42,552 nt of DNA from Fuerstiella sp. GTDB lineage: Bacteria > Planctomycetota > Planctomycetia > Planctomycetales > Planctomycetaceae. The stretch covers positions 1 to 42,552 of the forward strand of contig JAQWLN010000032.1 in NCBI GenBank assembly GCA_029247265.1, written 5' to 3'. The notes under the pieces were generated by a model, which saw only the letters and a program-made list of their open reading frames with translations, did no database searches and was not told the origin of the DNA. Below, one piece after another: positions 8,686 to 17,544 of this stretch (position 1 is the stretch's first letter; every line of letters begins with the position of its first letter). The translations under genes were made by a program, and so were the position numbers.

Positions 8686-9942
8686 ATGGACACTGCAGGG
8701 CAAAGAGCCGACCGTGTCTTCGCTCTGGTGATTGTAGCGGAGATACTGCTGATTCTGGCAACCTGGCCGTTATGGACCGCAATTGAACTCTTCCCGGCAG
8801 TGCCGATGTTTCGTCACCTGGGTTCCGTACCGATCGTTATGGACTGGTTGACGCTGGCAGCGCTGCTGGTGTCCTCCGCAGCACATCTGAAAAGTTGTCG
8901 ACCGGAACCCAATGCTGCTGTTTCATCACCTGGTGCAGGGCTGCAGGCGCAGTCTCGGCGTTACAACCTGTGGCTGATGGCAGCTTCGGCCAGCTGGCTT
9001 GTCGTACTGAATCAGCATCGTCTGCAACCATGGCACTGGCTGTTTCTTATCGTGACTGCTCAGTCGATCCTGCTGTCAGGGCGACAACGCTTGTGGGCCA
9101 TGCGACTCACGTTCGCCACCATCTATATCTTCGCGGCTCTGTCACGACTGGGGGCAGACGTTGACGCAGGAATGTCGCGACAGCTCCTGCAGACAGTCTG
9201 TCACCTTCTCGGCGCAGATCAGCTGTTGCGAAATGAGCGGTTGTTCTTCATCGTCTGTCTGGCGATGACTCTGGTGGAGTTGGCCGTCGGTTTGTGCCTG
9301 TTGTTGTCACGTTTCCGCCGACTCGCTGTTGTGATGGCGATGGCGCTGCATCTGACACTGCTGGTGCTACTGAGTCCGATTGGGCTGAATCATCATTGGG
9401 GTGTGTTGATATGGAACGCATTTTTTTTGATTGCCATTCCGTTGTTGTTCGCCGACGTCAACCAACCGGGTTCGAACGATCCATTCGCGACCGTTCGACT
9501 TCGCCTGACAGCAGCCATCGTCGTTCTGTTTCCACTATCGGGCCTCTTTGATATTGCAGACAACTGGCCGTCCTGGCAGCTCTATTCGCCCCGGCCTGAC
9601 ATTGTTCGGCTATACGTTGATGAAGGAGCGGTTGGCCAGTTGCCGAAACATGTTCGGCAGTTCGTTGCGGAACCAGCACCGTTGGACACGTGGTGTCCGG
9701 TGCGACTGGATTGGTGGTCACTCGCGATGACAGGAGCCCCGATTTATCCGGAAGATCGCTTCCAGCTGAATGTCGTTCGGTCCGTGGTGCAGAAGATGCC
9801 GGACGCTGCCGTACGGATCACCCTCGAATCGGCCGAGTCTCCGGCATGGTGGCGTCGAACATTGCAGCAACTGCGCCGCGCTGAACTGGACGATCATTTG
9901 GATCGTCAGTTTCTGCTGAACGGAAACATCGCAAGAAAGTGA
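8686..9942 (+). CDS. Polytopic membrane protein, MauE/DoxX/HTTM-like
   Basis: This is an integral membrane protein of 418 aa with about seven to eight hydrophobic segments in the first 290 residues and a soluble C-terminal tail of ~125 residues. The pattern of a YIFAALSRLG helix, then a helix with VELAVGLCLLL, then ALHLTLLVLLSPIGLNHHWGVLIWN recalls the MauE/DoxX and HTTM membrane families, in which a conserved His and Trp-Asn segment follow the fourth helix. Those families include methylamine-dehydrogenase maturation factors and vitamin-K-carboxylase-like enzymes, but no catalytic motif specific to either is evident. The ATG 8686 start is directly preceded by TAATG context. The gene is convergent with the esterase fusion gene, and the function is unknown. 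Confidence 0.6.
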   Translation: MDTAGQRADRVFALVIVAEILLILATWPLWTAIELFPAVPMFRHLGSVPIVMDWLTLAALLVSSAAHLKSCRPEPNAAVSSPGAGLQAQSRRYNLWLMAASASWLVVLNQHRLQPWHWLFLIVTAQSILLSGRQRLWAMRLTFATIYIFAALSRLGADVDAGMSRQLLQTVCHLLGADQLLRNERLFFIVCLAMTLVELAVGLCLLLSRFRRLAVVMAMALHLTLLVLLSPIGLNHHWGVLIWNAFFLIAIPLLFADVNQPGSNDPFATVRLRLTAAIVVLFPLSGLFDIADNWPSWQLYSPRPDIVRLYVDEGAVGQLPKHVRQFVAEPAPLDTWCPVRLDWWSLAMTGAPIYPEDRFQLNVVRSVVQKMPDAAVRITLESAESPAWWRRTLQQLRRAELDDHLDRQFLLNGNIARK

Positions 9943-10006
9943 CAGCCTCAGAACATCTTCGAACCATTGCGCGGAGTTTAGTTGTCGACGAATTCGGCAT
10001 CACAGG

Positions 10007-12331
10007 TTACGGCGCAGAATTCATATCAGGCCAGTACCGGCTCACCGGATAACGCTGGTCAAACGAAATCACAAACTGACCGTTTGTCGTTTTGTAAACC
10101 ACCGGGCTGCGCCGCTCAAAGTCACTCGGCCCGATTCTGCGTTTAGCATCAGCTCCGTCCGGAAACAGGTATTGCCCTGCAACCTGGAACACGATTTCCG
10201 TGCGATTACCGAGCCCGTGGCCGAGGCTGTTGAATGCTGTCGCGTTCAGATCACATTCGTCGATGAAATATGCAATGACATCAAGATCAGCGGATTTCAT
10301 ATTCTCGACCATTTCCTGCGCGTCCGGGAAGGGACATGTCGAATCCTTCACACCATGGACAACCACAATCTTCGTCTGATGATTCAGCTGTTTCATGGTT
10401 GCCAGATGCCCGGGGTGGCCGACAAATCGGATTTCCTGTTCATCCGTCGACAGATAACATGTGCTTTGGGGATCACTGCTCCATCGGGCATTCAGGCCAC
10501 TTCCACCAGGCAGATTAAAAGCGATGTCGTCACTGAGTTTCTTCATGCCGCACATGTCGATCACGCAGGCAAAGGTGTGGGGGGCCAGCTTGTTAGCCAT
10601 CAATGTAACATTCCCGCCTCCAGAGCCGCCCGTGCAGTAGATGCGTCCATCGTCGTACGGATGATCGCCGGCAATCAGACCATTGCGCACGTACGCCAGC
10701 GCTCGCAGTGCATCCAGAGCCTGCAGATAACCGACGTCATACGGTTCCGGATCGTCGACTGATGCCTGGCGACCACTCTGCAGATAGTCGACGCAGACAG
10801 CAATCACGTTCAGTCTCTCGGCCAGTGCCGTCGGATTTGCCGTTCCTGCACATCGCTCGCCACCCCAGTTGTGAAGTGTCAGCATGATACCGGTCTGGTC
10901 GGTAATATTATCCAATGAGTTGCCGGGGTAATATACAGACGCCTTTACGATGCGAGGCCCCGGTCGATGTGGCCAGGACTGCGCAGGCACCCGAACGTGA
11001 TCGTTTTGAAGTGGCAGCACGTCTCGAGCCGCCATCCATGTTCGTTTCTGCTCGGCGACCCATTCGCCAACGATCCGCTCGGCAGACCGTGTATCCGTCT
11101 TGCTGCGGTCAATGAATCGGACGTCTTTGCCCGACACCAGTTGGTGCGTAAGTTCAGGGCGATCCAGTGCTGTTTCAACGTCGACTGAAGTCTGATCCGA
11201 ATTTCCCCGGGGCTCACGTTCGACATCAGATACGCTGTCCGGGGGCACCTGCAGAACTCTCGGCAGCGCGGGCACAACATCCCATGGTCGCCCCGCAAAC
11301 TCAAAGCTCCAGTTGAGCACCCATTCGTAGTCACGGAAAAACTGTTCGTCGTCCACGGCCGATGCTGTTGCGGGCACAGCGGGAATCACGAGAGTTGGTT
11401 TCATCGCACGTATCCTTTTCGCCCACTCGGCCATGTCCGCTACAGACTGACCTTCCAATGGCCATGGCACCACGTTGATCACCGCATCCGGGAAATGCGT
11501 TCGCAGCGCTGCGGGAAACATCACGTCGTATGGCGGCATCGCGACAAGTTTGACGGGCTGCTGCTGAGTTAGTCGGTCAAACGTGTGATGCAGCGCGTCC
11601 AACGGTGTCCGAGCGGCCGCCATGGAAACCTTTTTTCCACAAATCGCGTGTGTCATCAGCTCTGCGAACATTCGATGTCCGTTCATGTTGGGATGAATGC
11701 TGTCACTCATCATCAGCATCCACTCCACCGGATCGTCGTTACGCAGTTTCTGCCATGCGGCGAAACAATCCACCAGCGGCAGACTCAGTTCGTCAGCCAA
11801 CCCCAGGACAGCATCAGAGAATTCAGCCAGTCGACTGTTCGGCCTGGCTTGATTTTCGTAGACCGAGTTTGGAGTGCACAACACGACCGCCGCACCGACC
11901 CCCTCGCACCTGGTGACGATTGACCGCAGGTTTTCACGATAGTCCGCCAGCGAAACTCGTGTGACATCGTTCATGCCGAACATTACGACAACCAGGTGCG
12001 GTCGCTTTGCGATCACGTCCTGATCAATTCGTGCCAACGCATTTACCGTGGTGTGCCCGCTGATGCCGGCGTTGATCATTTCCAGGTTGGCGCGCGGATT
12101 CGACTGCTGTAGCGCCAGCCCCAGCATGTCGCACCATGCACGCACTCCACCCGTGTGGTAGTAGGCTCCGGTGATGCTGTCTCCGAAGCAGACGATGCGA
12201 GTTGTCTCTCCGGTTTCCAGCCGCTGAGCGATATCGGTGACGCGGGATTTTGTGCCGGAAATGTCAGCTTCTGCGGCTGACATCTGTGCTGATATCAGAC
12301 AGACCGTCCAGACGATATGCTTCAGATTCAT
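10007..12331 (-). CDS. Secreted two-domain esterase: SGNH hydrolase fused to alpha/beta-hydrolase
   Basis: This is a predicted exported 774-residue bifunctional esterase. After a signal peptide (residues 1-20), residues ~45-230 form an SGNH/GDSL domain: FGDSIT with nucleophile Ser52, the NAGISGHT block, FGMND with Asn121, and the DSIHPN block with Asp210 and His213. A variable linker follows (240-440). Residues ~455-770 form an alpha/beta-hydrolase related to acetyl-xylan or feruloyl esterases: the oxyanion-region LHNWGGERC, the nucleophile elbow GGSGG with Ser570, an Asp in VVHGVKDSTCP and a His in LGHGLGN. Deacetylation or de-esterification of plant or algal polysaccharide is the natural inference, in line with the sulfatases and second SGNH enzyme nearby. 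ATG 12331 is preferred over TTG 12373 because it places the signal peptide first. Confidence 0.85.
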   Translation of the reverse strand: MNLKHIVWTVCLISAQMSAAEADISGTKSRVTDIAQRLETGETTRIVCFGDSITGAYYHTGGVRAWCDMLGLALQQSNPRANLEMINAGISGHTTVNALARIDQDVIAKRPHLVVVMFGMNDVTRVSLADYRENLRSIVTRCEGVGAAVVLCTPNSVYENQARPNSRLAEFSDAVLGLADELSLPLVDCFAAWQKLRNDDPVEWMLMMSDSIHPNMNGHRMFAELMTHAICGKKVSMAAARTPLDALHHTFDRLTQQQPVKLVAMPPYDVMFPAALRTHFPDAVINVVPWPLEGQSVADMAEWAKRIRAMKPTLVIPAVPATASAVDDEQFFRDYEWVLNWSFEFAGRPWDVVPALPRVLQVPPDSVSDVEREPRGNSDQTSVDVETALDRPELTHQLVSGKDVRFIDRSKTDTRSAERIVGEWVAEQKRTWMAARDVLPLQNDHVRVPAQSWPHRPGPRIVKASVYYPGNSLDNITDQTGIMLTLHNWGGERCAGTANPTALAERLNVIAVCVDYLQSGRQASVDDPEPYDVGYLQALDALRALAYVRNGLIAGDHPYDDGRIYCTGGSGGGNVTLMANKLAPHTFACVIDMCGMKKLSDDIAFNLPGGSGLNARWSSDPQSTCYLSTDEQEIRFVGHPGHLATMKQLNHQTKIVVVHGVKDSTCPFPDAQEMVENMKSADLDVIAYFIDECDLNATAFNSLGHGLGNRTEIVFQVAGQYLFPDGADAKRRIGPSDFERRSPVVYKTTNGQFVISFDQRYPVSRYWPDMNSAP

Positions 12332-12457
12332 AATCGAGAGATTTCGGGGTACAGGGTCCGCATTGAAACTCAATGATCATACGTTTTCGAACTTGCCGCA
12401 ATCGCTGCATTGTGCGGCAAACACACAGAGTCAGCGGTCAGGACAGTCTAACCAATC

Positions 12458-13237
12458 ATGACAATACAGATCAAAACAGTGGTGGTTACAGGAGCGGCCA
12501 ATGGAATTGGCAAATCGACGGCTCTGCGTTTCGCTGCACAGAAATATACAGTGTTCGGTGCGGACTTGCAGTATTCCGATGAACACCGAGAAACTCTGGA
12601 AGCCGCGGAAGTGACGTGCTTGACTGCCGATGTGCGCGACGTCAATTCAGTGGAGTCTATCGTTCAAAAGGCGATGGAGGCGACATCACAACTCGATGTG
12701 CTGGTCAACAACGCAGGCATGGGCATGGTGAAGCAGATTGACGACGTGTCCGAAGCTGACTGGGACGTGGTGATGGACACCAATCTAAAGGCCGCGTTCT
12801 TCGGCTGTAAAGCTGCCGTCTCAGTCATGGCGCAACAGCCGTCCGGAGGCAGCATTATCAACGTCGCCAGCAACGCAGGAATACTGCCCAGAAGTCATGA
12901 CCCGGTGTATTCCATCAGCAAAATGGCACTGGTGGGACTGACCAAAAGCCTGGCGCTGTGCCACTCCAAAGACCGAATTCGTATCAACTGCGTCTGCCCT
13001 GGTCCGGTCGAGAACACTCAGATGATTGAGGAAAACTTCGTTGACCGGCCAGACCGGCAGCAGGTAGTTCGAGAACTGATTCATGCAAGTCCACTCGCGC
13101 GTGCGTGGGATCGCATGATCTCACCCGACGAAGTGGCCGATGCAATTGTTTATCTTGCCAGTGAAGGGGCTGGCATGGTGTCTGGCACCGCCATCGCCAT
13201 TGATGGCGGTAAGTCGCTTGGCGTGCCGCCAGGATGA
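12458..13237 (+). CDS. SDR-family NAD(P)-dependent oxidoreductase
   Basis: This is a classical short-chain dehydrogenase of 259 aa. It has the cofactor-binding TGAANGIG (11-18), an acidic residue after beta-2 (FGADL) that suggests NAD preference, ADV before beta-4, NNAG, a catalytic Ser in IINVASNAG, and Tyr151/Lys155 in YSISK. The C-terminal GGKSLGVPPG ends with the usual SDR IDGG motif. The fold and length fit 3-oxoacyl-ACP reductase or sugar/polyol dehydrogenases, and the substrate cannot be read from sequence. Its location between two SGNH hydrolase genes suggests a role in sugar metabolism, but this is only context. It starts at ATG 12458, divergent from the esterase fusion across 126 bp. 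Confidence 0.88.
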   Translation: MTIQIKTVVVTGAANGIGKSTALRFAAQKYTVFGADLQYSDEHRETLEAAEVTCLTADVRDVNSVESIVQKAMEATSQLDVLVNNAGMGMVKQIDDVSEADWDVVMDTNLKAAFFGCKAAVSVMAQQPSGGSIINVASNAGILPRSHDPVYSISKMALVGLTKSLALCHSKDRIRINCVCPGPVENTQMIEENFVDRPDRQQVVRELIHASPLARAWDRMISPDEVADAIVYLASEGAGMVSGTAIAIDGGKSLGVPPG

Positions 13238-13390
13238 TGCCGAATTTTGCAAGCGTCGAGTGCAGCAGCAGAGACGAATTGATGGGCTGCACTGCCCGTT
13301 CTGTCGAGGCCTTCAGGCTGAACAAACACTGGCAGAGCCAGTGGCACATCACTCCAAACTTCGTCGTTGAAAATAACCTGGGAACAGCAC

Positions 13391-14587
13391 ATGAAGAACC
13401 TTGATCTTACCATCAGCCGACGCATCATGATGCACGCGTTACTCTGTAGCCGTTTATGCATATTCGCTGCGGCCTTTGTTTCAGTCGTTGGCCTGAACTC
13501 ACTGCCGGTGCTGGCTCAGGATGCGCCCGACAGCCGCTGGGCATATTCGCCTGACTCGTTGCGGCCGTTCTGGCTGGGCGATGTCGTCGAAGGTGAATCT
13601 GTGTTGTTCGTGCGGGCCCCGAAAACGGGCGAGGCGCGAGCATCGTTGATGTTTCCCGTGCAGAACGTTATTGCCGTCCGAAATTCAGCAGGAAGCGTCA
13701 CGTATGAGGAAGGCGTTGATTTTCGTTTCAGCAGCGGTTCACGTGAAATCGTCATCCCCGCTGGATCCCGAATCGTCACGAAGACGTTGCAGGATCTGCG
13801 GCGTCCTGCCAAATCGCAGAAATACCAACTGACACATCGTGATGGTAACGGAGAAATCCTATTCGGCGCGAAGCTTGAGTATCATGAAATGCAGACATGC
13901 GTGACGTATGTCAGGGCGTCACACGACTGGCCCGTGGAAATGCCGGCGTTTGATGAGCAGGTGCTGCCGCGCACGATACAGAAGCTTCGATCGCGTGCCA
14001 CGATCTCCGTCGTGCTGCTGGGCGACAGCATTTCCACGGGCTGCAATGCTTCCGGCTGGGCTGCAGGCAGTCCGCATCAGCCGCCGTATCCAGGTCTGTT
14101 ACAGCAGCACCTGGAAGCCACTTATGGCAGCAACGTGACTCTGACCAACCTTTCGGTAAGCGGTACATCAACGCCGTGGGGGCTGACGAAGATCGAGAAG
14201 GTCACCGAGCAGAAACCGGACTTGGTGATTCTGGCGTTCGGCATGAATGATTCATCAGGTCGATCGGCTGAGGAGTATGGGAAGAACACGGCCGCCATGA
14301 TCTCAAAGACTCGGGAAACGCTGCCGAATGCGGAATTCATTCTGGTGGCTTCAATGCTGGGCAATCGCGACTGGACCCTGCTGAAGCACGATTTGTTTCC
14401 GCAGTATCGCGACGAACTGGCGAAACTCTGCAAACCTGGAATTGCGATGGCGGACATGACGTCCGTGTGGCACGAGTTCCTGAAACGCAAGAAAGATCAC
14501 GACCTGACCGGCAACGGAGTGAACCATCCCAACGATTTTGGCCACCGCGTGTACGCTCAGGTTCTGGCGGCGTTGCTGGTGGAGTAG
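13391..14587 (+). CDS. Secreted SGNH/GDSL-type esterase with N-terminal beta domain
   Basis: This is a predicted exported esterase of 398 aa. The signal peptide is long (residues 1 to ~43, ending LPVLAQ). Residues ~45-190 are beta-rich and carry no catalytic motif, as in two-domain CE2-like esterases. The SGNH domain follows with LLGDSISTG (nucleophile Ser), NLSVSGTST (block II Gly), FGMNDSSG (Asn) and NHPNDFGH, where the expected Asp-x-x-His is changed to Asn-x-x-Asp-x-x-x-His, so the exact catalytic His is not certain. An in-frame TTG lies at 13367, but ATG 13391 places the signal peptide correctly. An acetyl-ester substrate on a polysaccharide is likely from the neighbours. Confidence 0.83.
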   Translation: MKNLDLTISRRIMMHALLCSRLCIFAAAFVSVVGLNSLPVLAQDAPDSRWAYSPDSLRPFWLGDVVEGESVLFVRAPKTGEARASLMFPVQNVIAVRNSAGSVTYEEGVDFRFSSGSREIVIPAGSRIVTKTLQDLRRPAKSQKYQLTHRDGNGEILFGAKLEYHEMQTCVTYVRASHDWPVEMPAFDEQVLPRTIQKLRSRATISVVLLGDSISTGCNASGWAAGSPHQPPYPGLLQQHLEATYGSNVTLTNLSVSGTSTPWGLTKIEKVTEQKPDLVILAFGMNDSSGRSAEEYGKNTAAMISKTRETLPNAEFILVASMLGNRDWTLLKHDLFPQYRDELAKLCKPGIAMADMTSVWHEFLKRKKDHDLTGNGVNHPNDFGHRVYAQVLAALLVE

Positions 14588-14686
14588 TAAGAAGGGTCGG
14601 GAGTCATTTTCGGATAAACGCCATTTGAGCTTGCGCGGACTCCGCCCAAATAAGAGTCCCGCCCCTTTGCCTTCTCCGACTTCACT

Positions 14687-16207
14687 CTATTCGTAATCCC
14701 ACTTCATGATCCATGGGTCCTGCATCTCTTCCTGCAGTGCCTTCAGCTTTTTCTGGTAGGTGACCAGGACGTCGTTGTACTCCCGTTCCAGGGCCAGATT
14801 CTTCTGTTCGTACGGATCTTTTTCGATGTCGTAGAGTTCGAACTTGGCGCGGTTGATGTATTCGCCGACGGTTTTTTTCCCGTAGGGAGCATCCAGGCTG
14901 TTGCGAAACTGAGCCTGCCAGCTGGATGCGGCCCACAGATCCGACGCGAATGGGTACGGCAGCTGGTAGGCGATATTCCAGATGAGCTTGTACTTTTTGT
15001 CGCGCACGACACGCATCGGATAGTACATCTGTATTTCATGAAACGTGTGCGACGCAAAGATCGTGTCCCAGTGATTCGCGTTGGCATCGCCCAGAACGGG
15101 GATCCATGATTTGCCGTGGTAGCTGCGATAACTGCCTCGACCGCGATTGTCACGACTGGCGTATTCTCGATCCTTCCAGAACTTATCGGGGTTCACCCAG
15201 TTCTTCGGTCCGTTAGTCTTCGGATCAAGACCTCCTGCAAAATCCAGCAGCGACGGCGTGATGTCGATGTGGCTGATCATCGCGTTGGACACAAGGCCAC
15301 GTCTTTTTTCGTACGGGTTGCGTACGACAAACGGGACTTTAAGACCTCCTTCGTAGACGGTCGTCTTTCCACCAGCGAAGGCCATTCCGTGGTCCGCCGT
15401 AAAGACGAACAGAGTTTTTTCATAGAGCCCTGCCTCTTTCAGGATCTTCACCAGTCGCCCGACGCCCTGGTCGATTCGAGAACACGACTGATAATACTGA
15501 GCCAGCTCTTCTCGTGTTTCGGTGGTGTCCGGAAGAAAGTGCGGAATCGGCAGTGTTTTCGGATCGTAAAAAACTTCCTTCACACCTTCAAATGCACCGT
15601 CGTTCGGCTTGTTACCGAACAGGTCCGGCTTCAGTTCCCGAGTGGAGGTCTGGTCTTTTCCACCACCGCGATGTGGGTCAGTCGTTGCGAAGTACAGGAA
15701 AAATGGCTTGTCGGTTGTTTGGTCGGTAATGAAGTCCTCGCAATTCTCAGCCATGTCCACCGCGTTGCGACCATTGCCCTTGATATACGATTCGAAGCGA
15801 AAGACCTCTTCCGGAGCGACATGATATTTTCCGCATTGCCCGGTCCGATAACCGGCCTGTGCAAGGACTCGTGGCATCGCCAGGCTGACGACGTTGTGGA
15901 ATGAGGAAAACTTGTGATAGGAATGCTGATGCCCGTACTGCCCGTTGCGGTGGTTATGCAGCCCCGACATGACCACCGACCGACTGGCACTACAACTGGC
16001 CGTCGTTGCGAAGGCGTTTCGGAACAGGGTTCCGTCCGCGGCAATCGCATCGATATTCGGCGTCACGGCTATGGAATCGCCGTAGCATCCGAGTGTCGGA
16101 CTTTCGTCATCTGTAATAAAGAAAATGATATTTCGTTCCGCCGCCGGAACTGCGGGAGAACCGAGGACAGCAGCAACCAACAGAACACACTTTATGAATC
16201 GACTCAT
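14687..16207 (-). CDS. Secreted sulfatase, heparan N-sulfatase (SGSH)-like, with CSASR active-site motif
   Basis: This 506-residue type I sulfatase has a cleavable signal peptide (1-22, ending PAVPAA). The metal-binding DD is at 33-34 (FFITDDESPT), the formylglycine motif is C72-S-A-S-R76, GKYHV carries the catalytic Lys, and FTADHGMAF the C-terminal metal ligands. Length and the DDESPTLGCYG and GYRTGQCGKYH segments suit the N-sulfoglucosamine sulfohydrolase-like subfamily (S1_8). The canonical motif is CxPxR and here Pro is Ala, a variant I recall in that subfamily, so activity is not excluded. Conversion of Cys72 would need a formylglycine-generating enzyme encoded elsewhere. It lies 38 bp downstream of the sugar isomerase-like gene, a probable operon. 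An AAGG sits 8 nt before ATG 16207. Confidence 0.9.
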   Translation of the reverse strand: MSRFIKCVLLVAAVLGSPAVPAAERNIIFFITDDESPTLGCYGDSIAVTPNIDAIAADGTLFRNAFATTASCSASRSVVMSGLHNHRNGQYGHQHSYHKFSSFHNVVSLAMPRVLAQAGYRTGQCGKYHVAPEEVFRFESYIKGNGRNAVDMAENCEDFITDQTTDKPFFLYFATTDPHRGGGKDQTSTRELKPDLFGNKPNDGAFEGVKEVFYDPKTLPIPHFLPDTTETREELAQYYQSCSRIDQGVGRLVKILKEAGLYEKTLFVFTADHGMAFAGGKTTVYEGGLKVPFVVRNPYEKRRGLVSNAMISHIDITPSLLDFAGGLDPKTNGPKNWVNPDKFWKDREYASRDNRGRGSYRSYHGKSWIPVLGDANANHWDTIFASHTFHEIQMYYPMRVVRDKKYKLIWNIAYQLPYPFASDLWAASSWQAQFRNSLDAPYGKKTVGEYINRAKFELYDIEKDPYEQKNLALEREYNDVLVTYQKKLKALQEEMQDPWIMKWDYE

Positions 16208-16245
16208 GCGAACGCCTTTTTAATCGTACACGGGACAAATCAACA

Positions 16246-17211
16246 TCAGCCACCGACTAATGCAAACGCCTTCTTCATAGCGGCCGCTGTGGCGGCGCAG
16301 GCTTCGTCGTTTTCCATGGCGTTCAGCTTCGCATTGAACGGTTCGCTGCGAATGGGGCCGTCGTAGCCGATTTCCACCAGGACTTTCAGGAAGTTTTTCA
16401 TGTCGATAAATCCGGTTGCCAACGGCAGTTCACGCTGGTTGTCAATTTGCTGGTCAATCTCAAGCCCCGCTGGTGCATCATTCAGGTCACAGGCGACGAC
16501 GTCATTATTTGTGAGCGTTCTTAAGTCGTCGGCAGTCTCGTGCGCGGTGTACCAGTGCCAGCTGTCCAGGACGAAGCCCACGTTATTCCGGCCGATCTCG
16601 GCAATCAGGTCCTTTGTTTCTGCCATTGTGTGAATGAAACTGTGTCGTTCAGAGGCCCACAAAGTCTTCGGACCGACATATTCCATTCCGAAACGCTGAC
16701 CGTGGTCGCCCAGAACTTTTACACATTCTCGTAACCGGCGGGCGTGCTGACGAAAGTTGGCGACGTACGTTAAGTCGGAGTGATATGGCTTGAGCCACGT
16801 GCTTACCCGCTTTACCCCAGCCCGTTCCATCGCCCCCGCAAGTTCAGGCAGTCGCTTCAATCCGCCGCGAAATGTGTTCTCGTCCTTACGAAATTCAACC
16901 GGCAGACCGGCGGCTCCCCACACGACCCGTTTTTCTTTCATTAACGCCGAAAGGTCACTTCGTCCGGAGTCATCCAGCGATACCAGATAGCCCGAATCAG
17001 GTGCGACAGATTCAAATCCGTACTTATTTGCAAGATTGATAGCGTCGACCTGATCAGCACGCACTCCGATTGCACCGCCGGTGAGATCCATCGTGAATCT
17101 GCGTTTGGCGGCCGTCGCATTCCAGGCGGTAGCACGTGTCGTCGATACGACGGACGCCACTCCGGCGGCGACAGCCTTCTGAAGGACAATTCGTCGGTGA
17201 ATCCGGGGCAT
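16246..17211 (-). CDS. Sugar phosphate isomerase/epimerase-like TIM barrel, exported
   Basis: This 321-residue protein belongs to the xylose isomerase-like TIM-barrel superfamily. The N-terminus (MPRIHRRIVLQKAVAAGVAS) has an RR followed by a hydrophobic stretch and resembles a Tat signal. Metal-ligand type segments are GMEYVGPKT (Glu), VGFVLDSWHWY (Asp and His), VACDLNDAP (Asp) and GPIRSEPF (Glu). The substrate, often a keto-sugar or cyclitol, cannot be assigned. It is the first gene of a two-gene unit with the CSASR sulfatase (38-bp gap), consistent with processing of a sugar released after desulfation. It is divergent from the second sulfatase. Confidence 0.8.
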   Translation of the reverse strand: MPRIHRRIVLQKAVAAGVASVVSTTRATAWNATAAKRRFTMDLTGGAIGVRADQVDAINLANKYGFESVAPDSGYLVSLDDSGRSDLSALMKEKRVVWGAAGLPVEFRKDENTFRGGLKRLPELAGAMERAGVKRVSTWLKPYHSDLTYVANFRQHARRLRECVKVLGDHGQRFGMEYVGPKTLWASERHSFIHTMAETKDLIAEIGRNNVGFVLDSWHWYTAHETADDLRTLTNNDVVACDLNDAPAGLEIDQQIDNQRELPLATGFIDMKNFLKVLVEIGYDGPIRSEPFNAKLNAMENDEACAATAAAMKKAFALVGG

Positions 17212-17544
17212 GTTTGGTGTTTCGGAAAACAGAAGGTCTGTAGATTTGGCCGCCGGCGCGCCGGCAGACTGGAGATAATGACAGCGTGCATGTGATGGAT
17301 CAAGCGAACGACCGCCGGATCACGTCGGACGTCTGCTGTCCTCTGTTTCGATCACCGCGCCGATCTGAATTCGGAGACAGCAGTGCTGCTGCGAATGAAA
17401 TCGGATTCTTGCGCCCCTGTATCTGATCCCACCCCGTTGTTTCTCAGTGTCTGAGATGTCATCATTGGCAGACATGGCAGTGTCCGCACCATTCCGTGGG
17501 GCGCTGCCGCGAAAATGCTTTTCTATCTTCGGCGGCAGGACGAC
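17212..17544. other. 333-bp divergent promoter region with a 14-bp GC palindrome
   Basis: This region separates the isomerase/sulfatase unit (minus) from the CSPTR sulfatase (plus) and must hold both promoters. A perfect palindrome, GCCGGCGCGCCGGC, lies at 17252-17265, about 41 bp upstream of the isomerase start. It could be an operator or a chance GC-rich site. No clear -35/-10 boxes or RNA gene were seen. Confidence 0.4.

Noticed and set aside
8156..8686. 176-codon plus-strand frame ending TAATG at the next gene's start, as if coupled.
   Set aside because: Its first half is antisense to the CBS gene and the second half translates to non-protein-like sequence; the overlap is probably chance.
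15116..15904. 262-codon plus-strand frame.
   Set aside because: It is antisense to the CSASR sulfatase and carries no domain signal.
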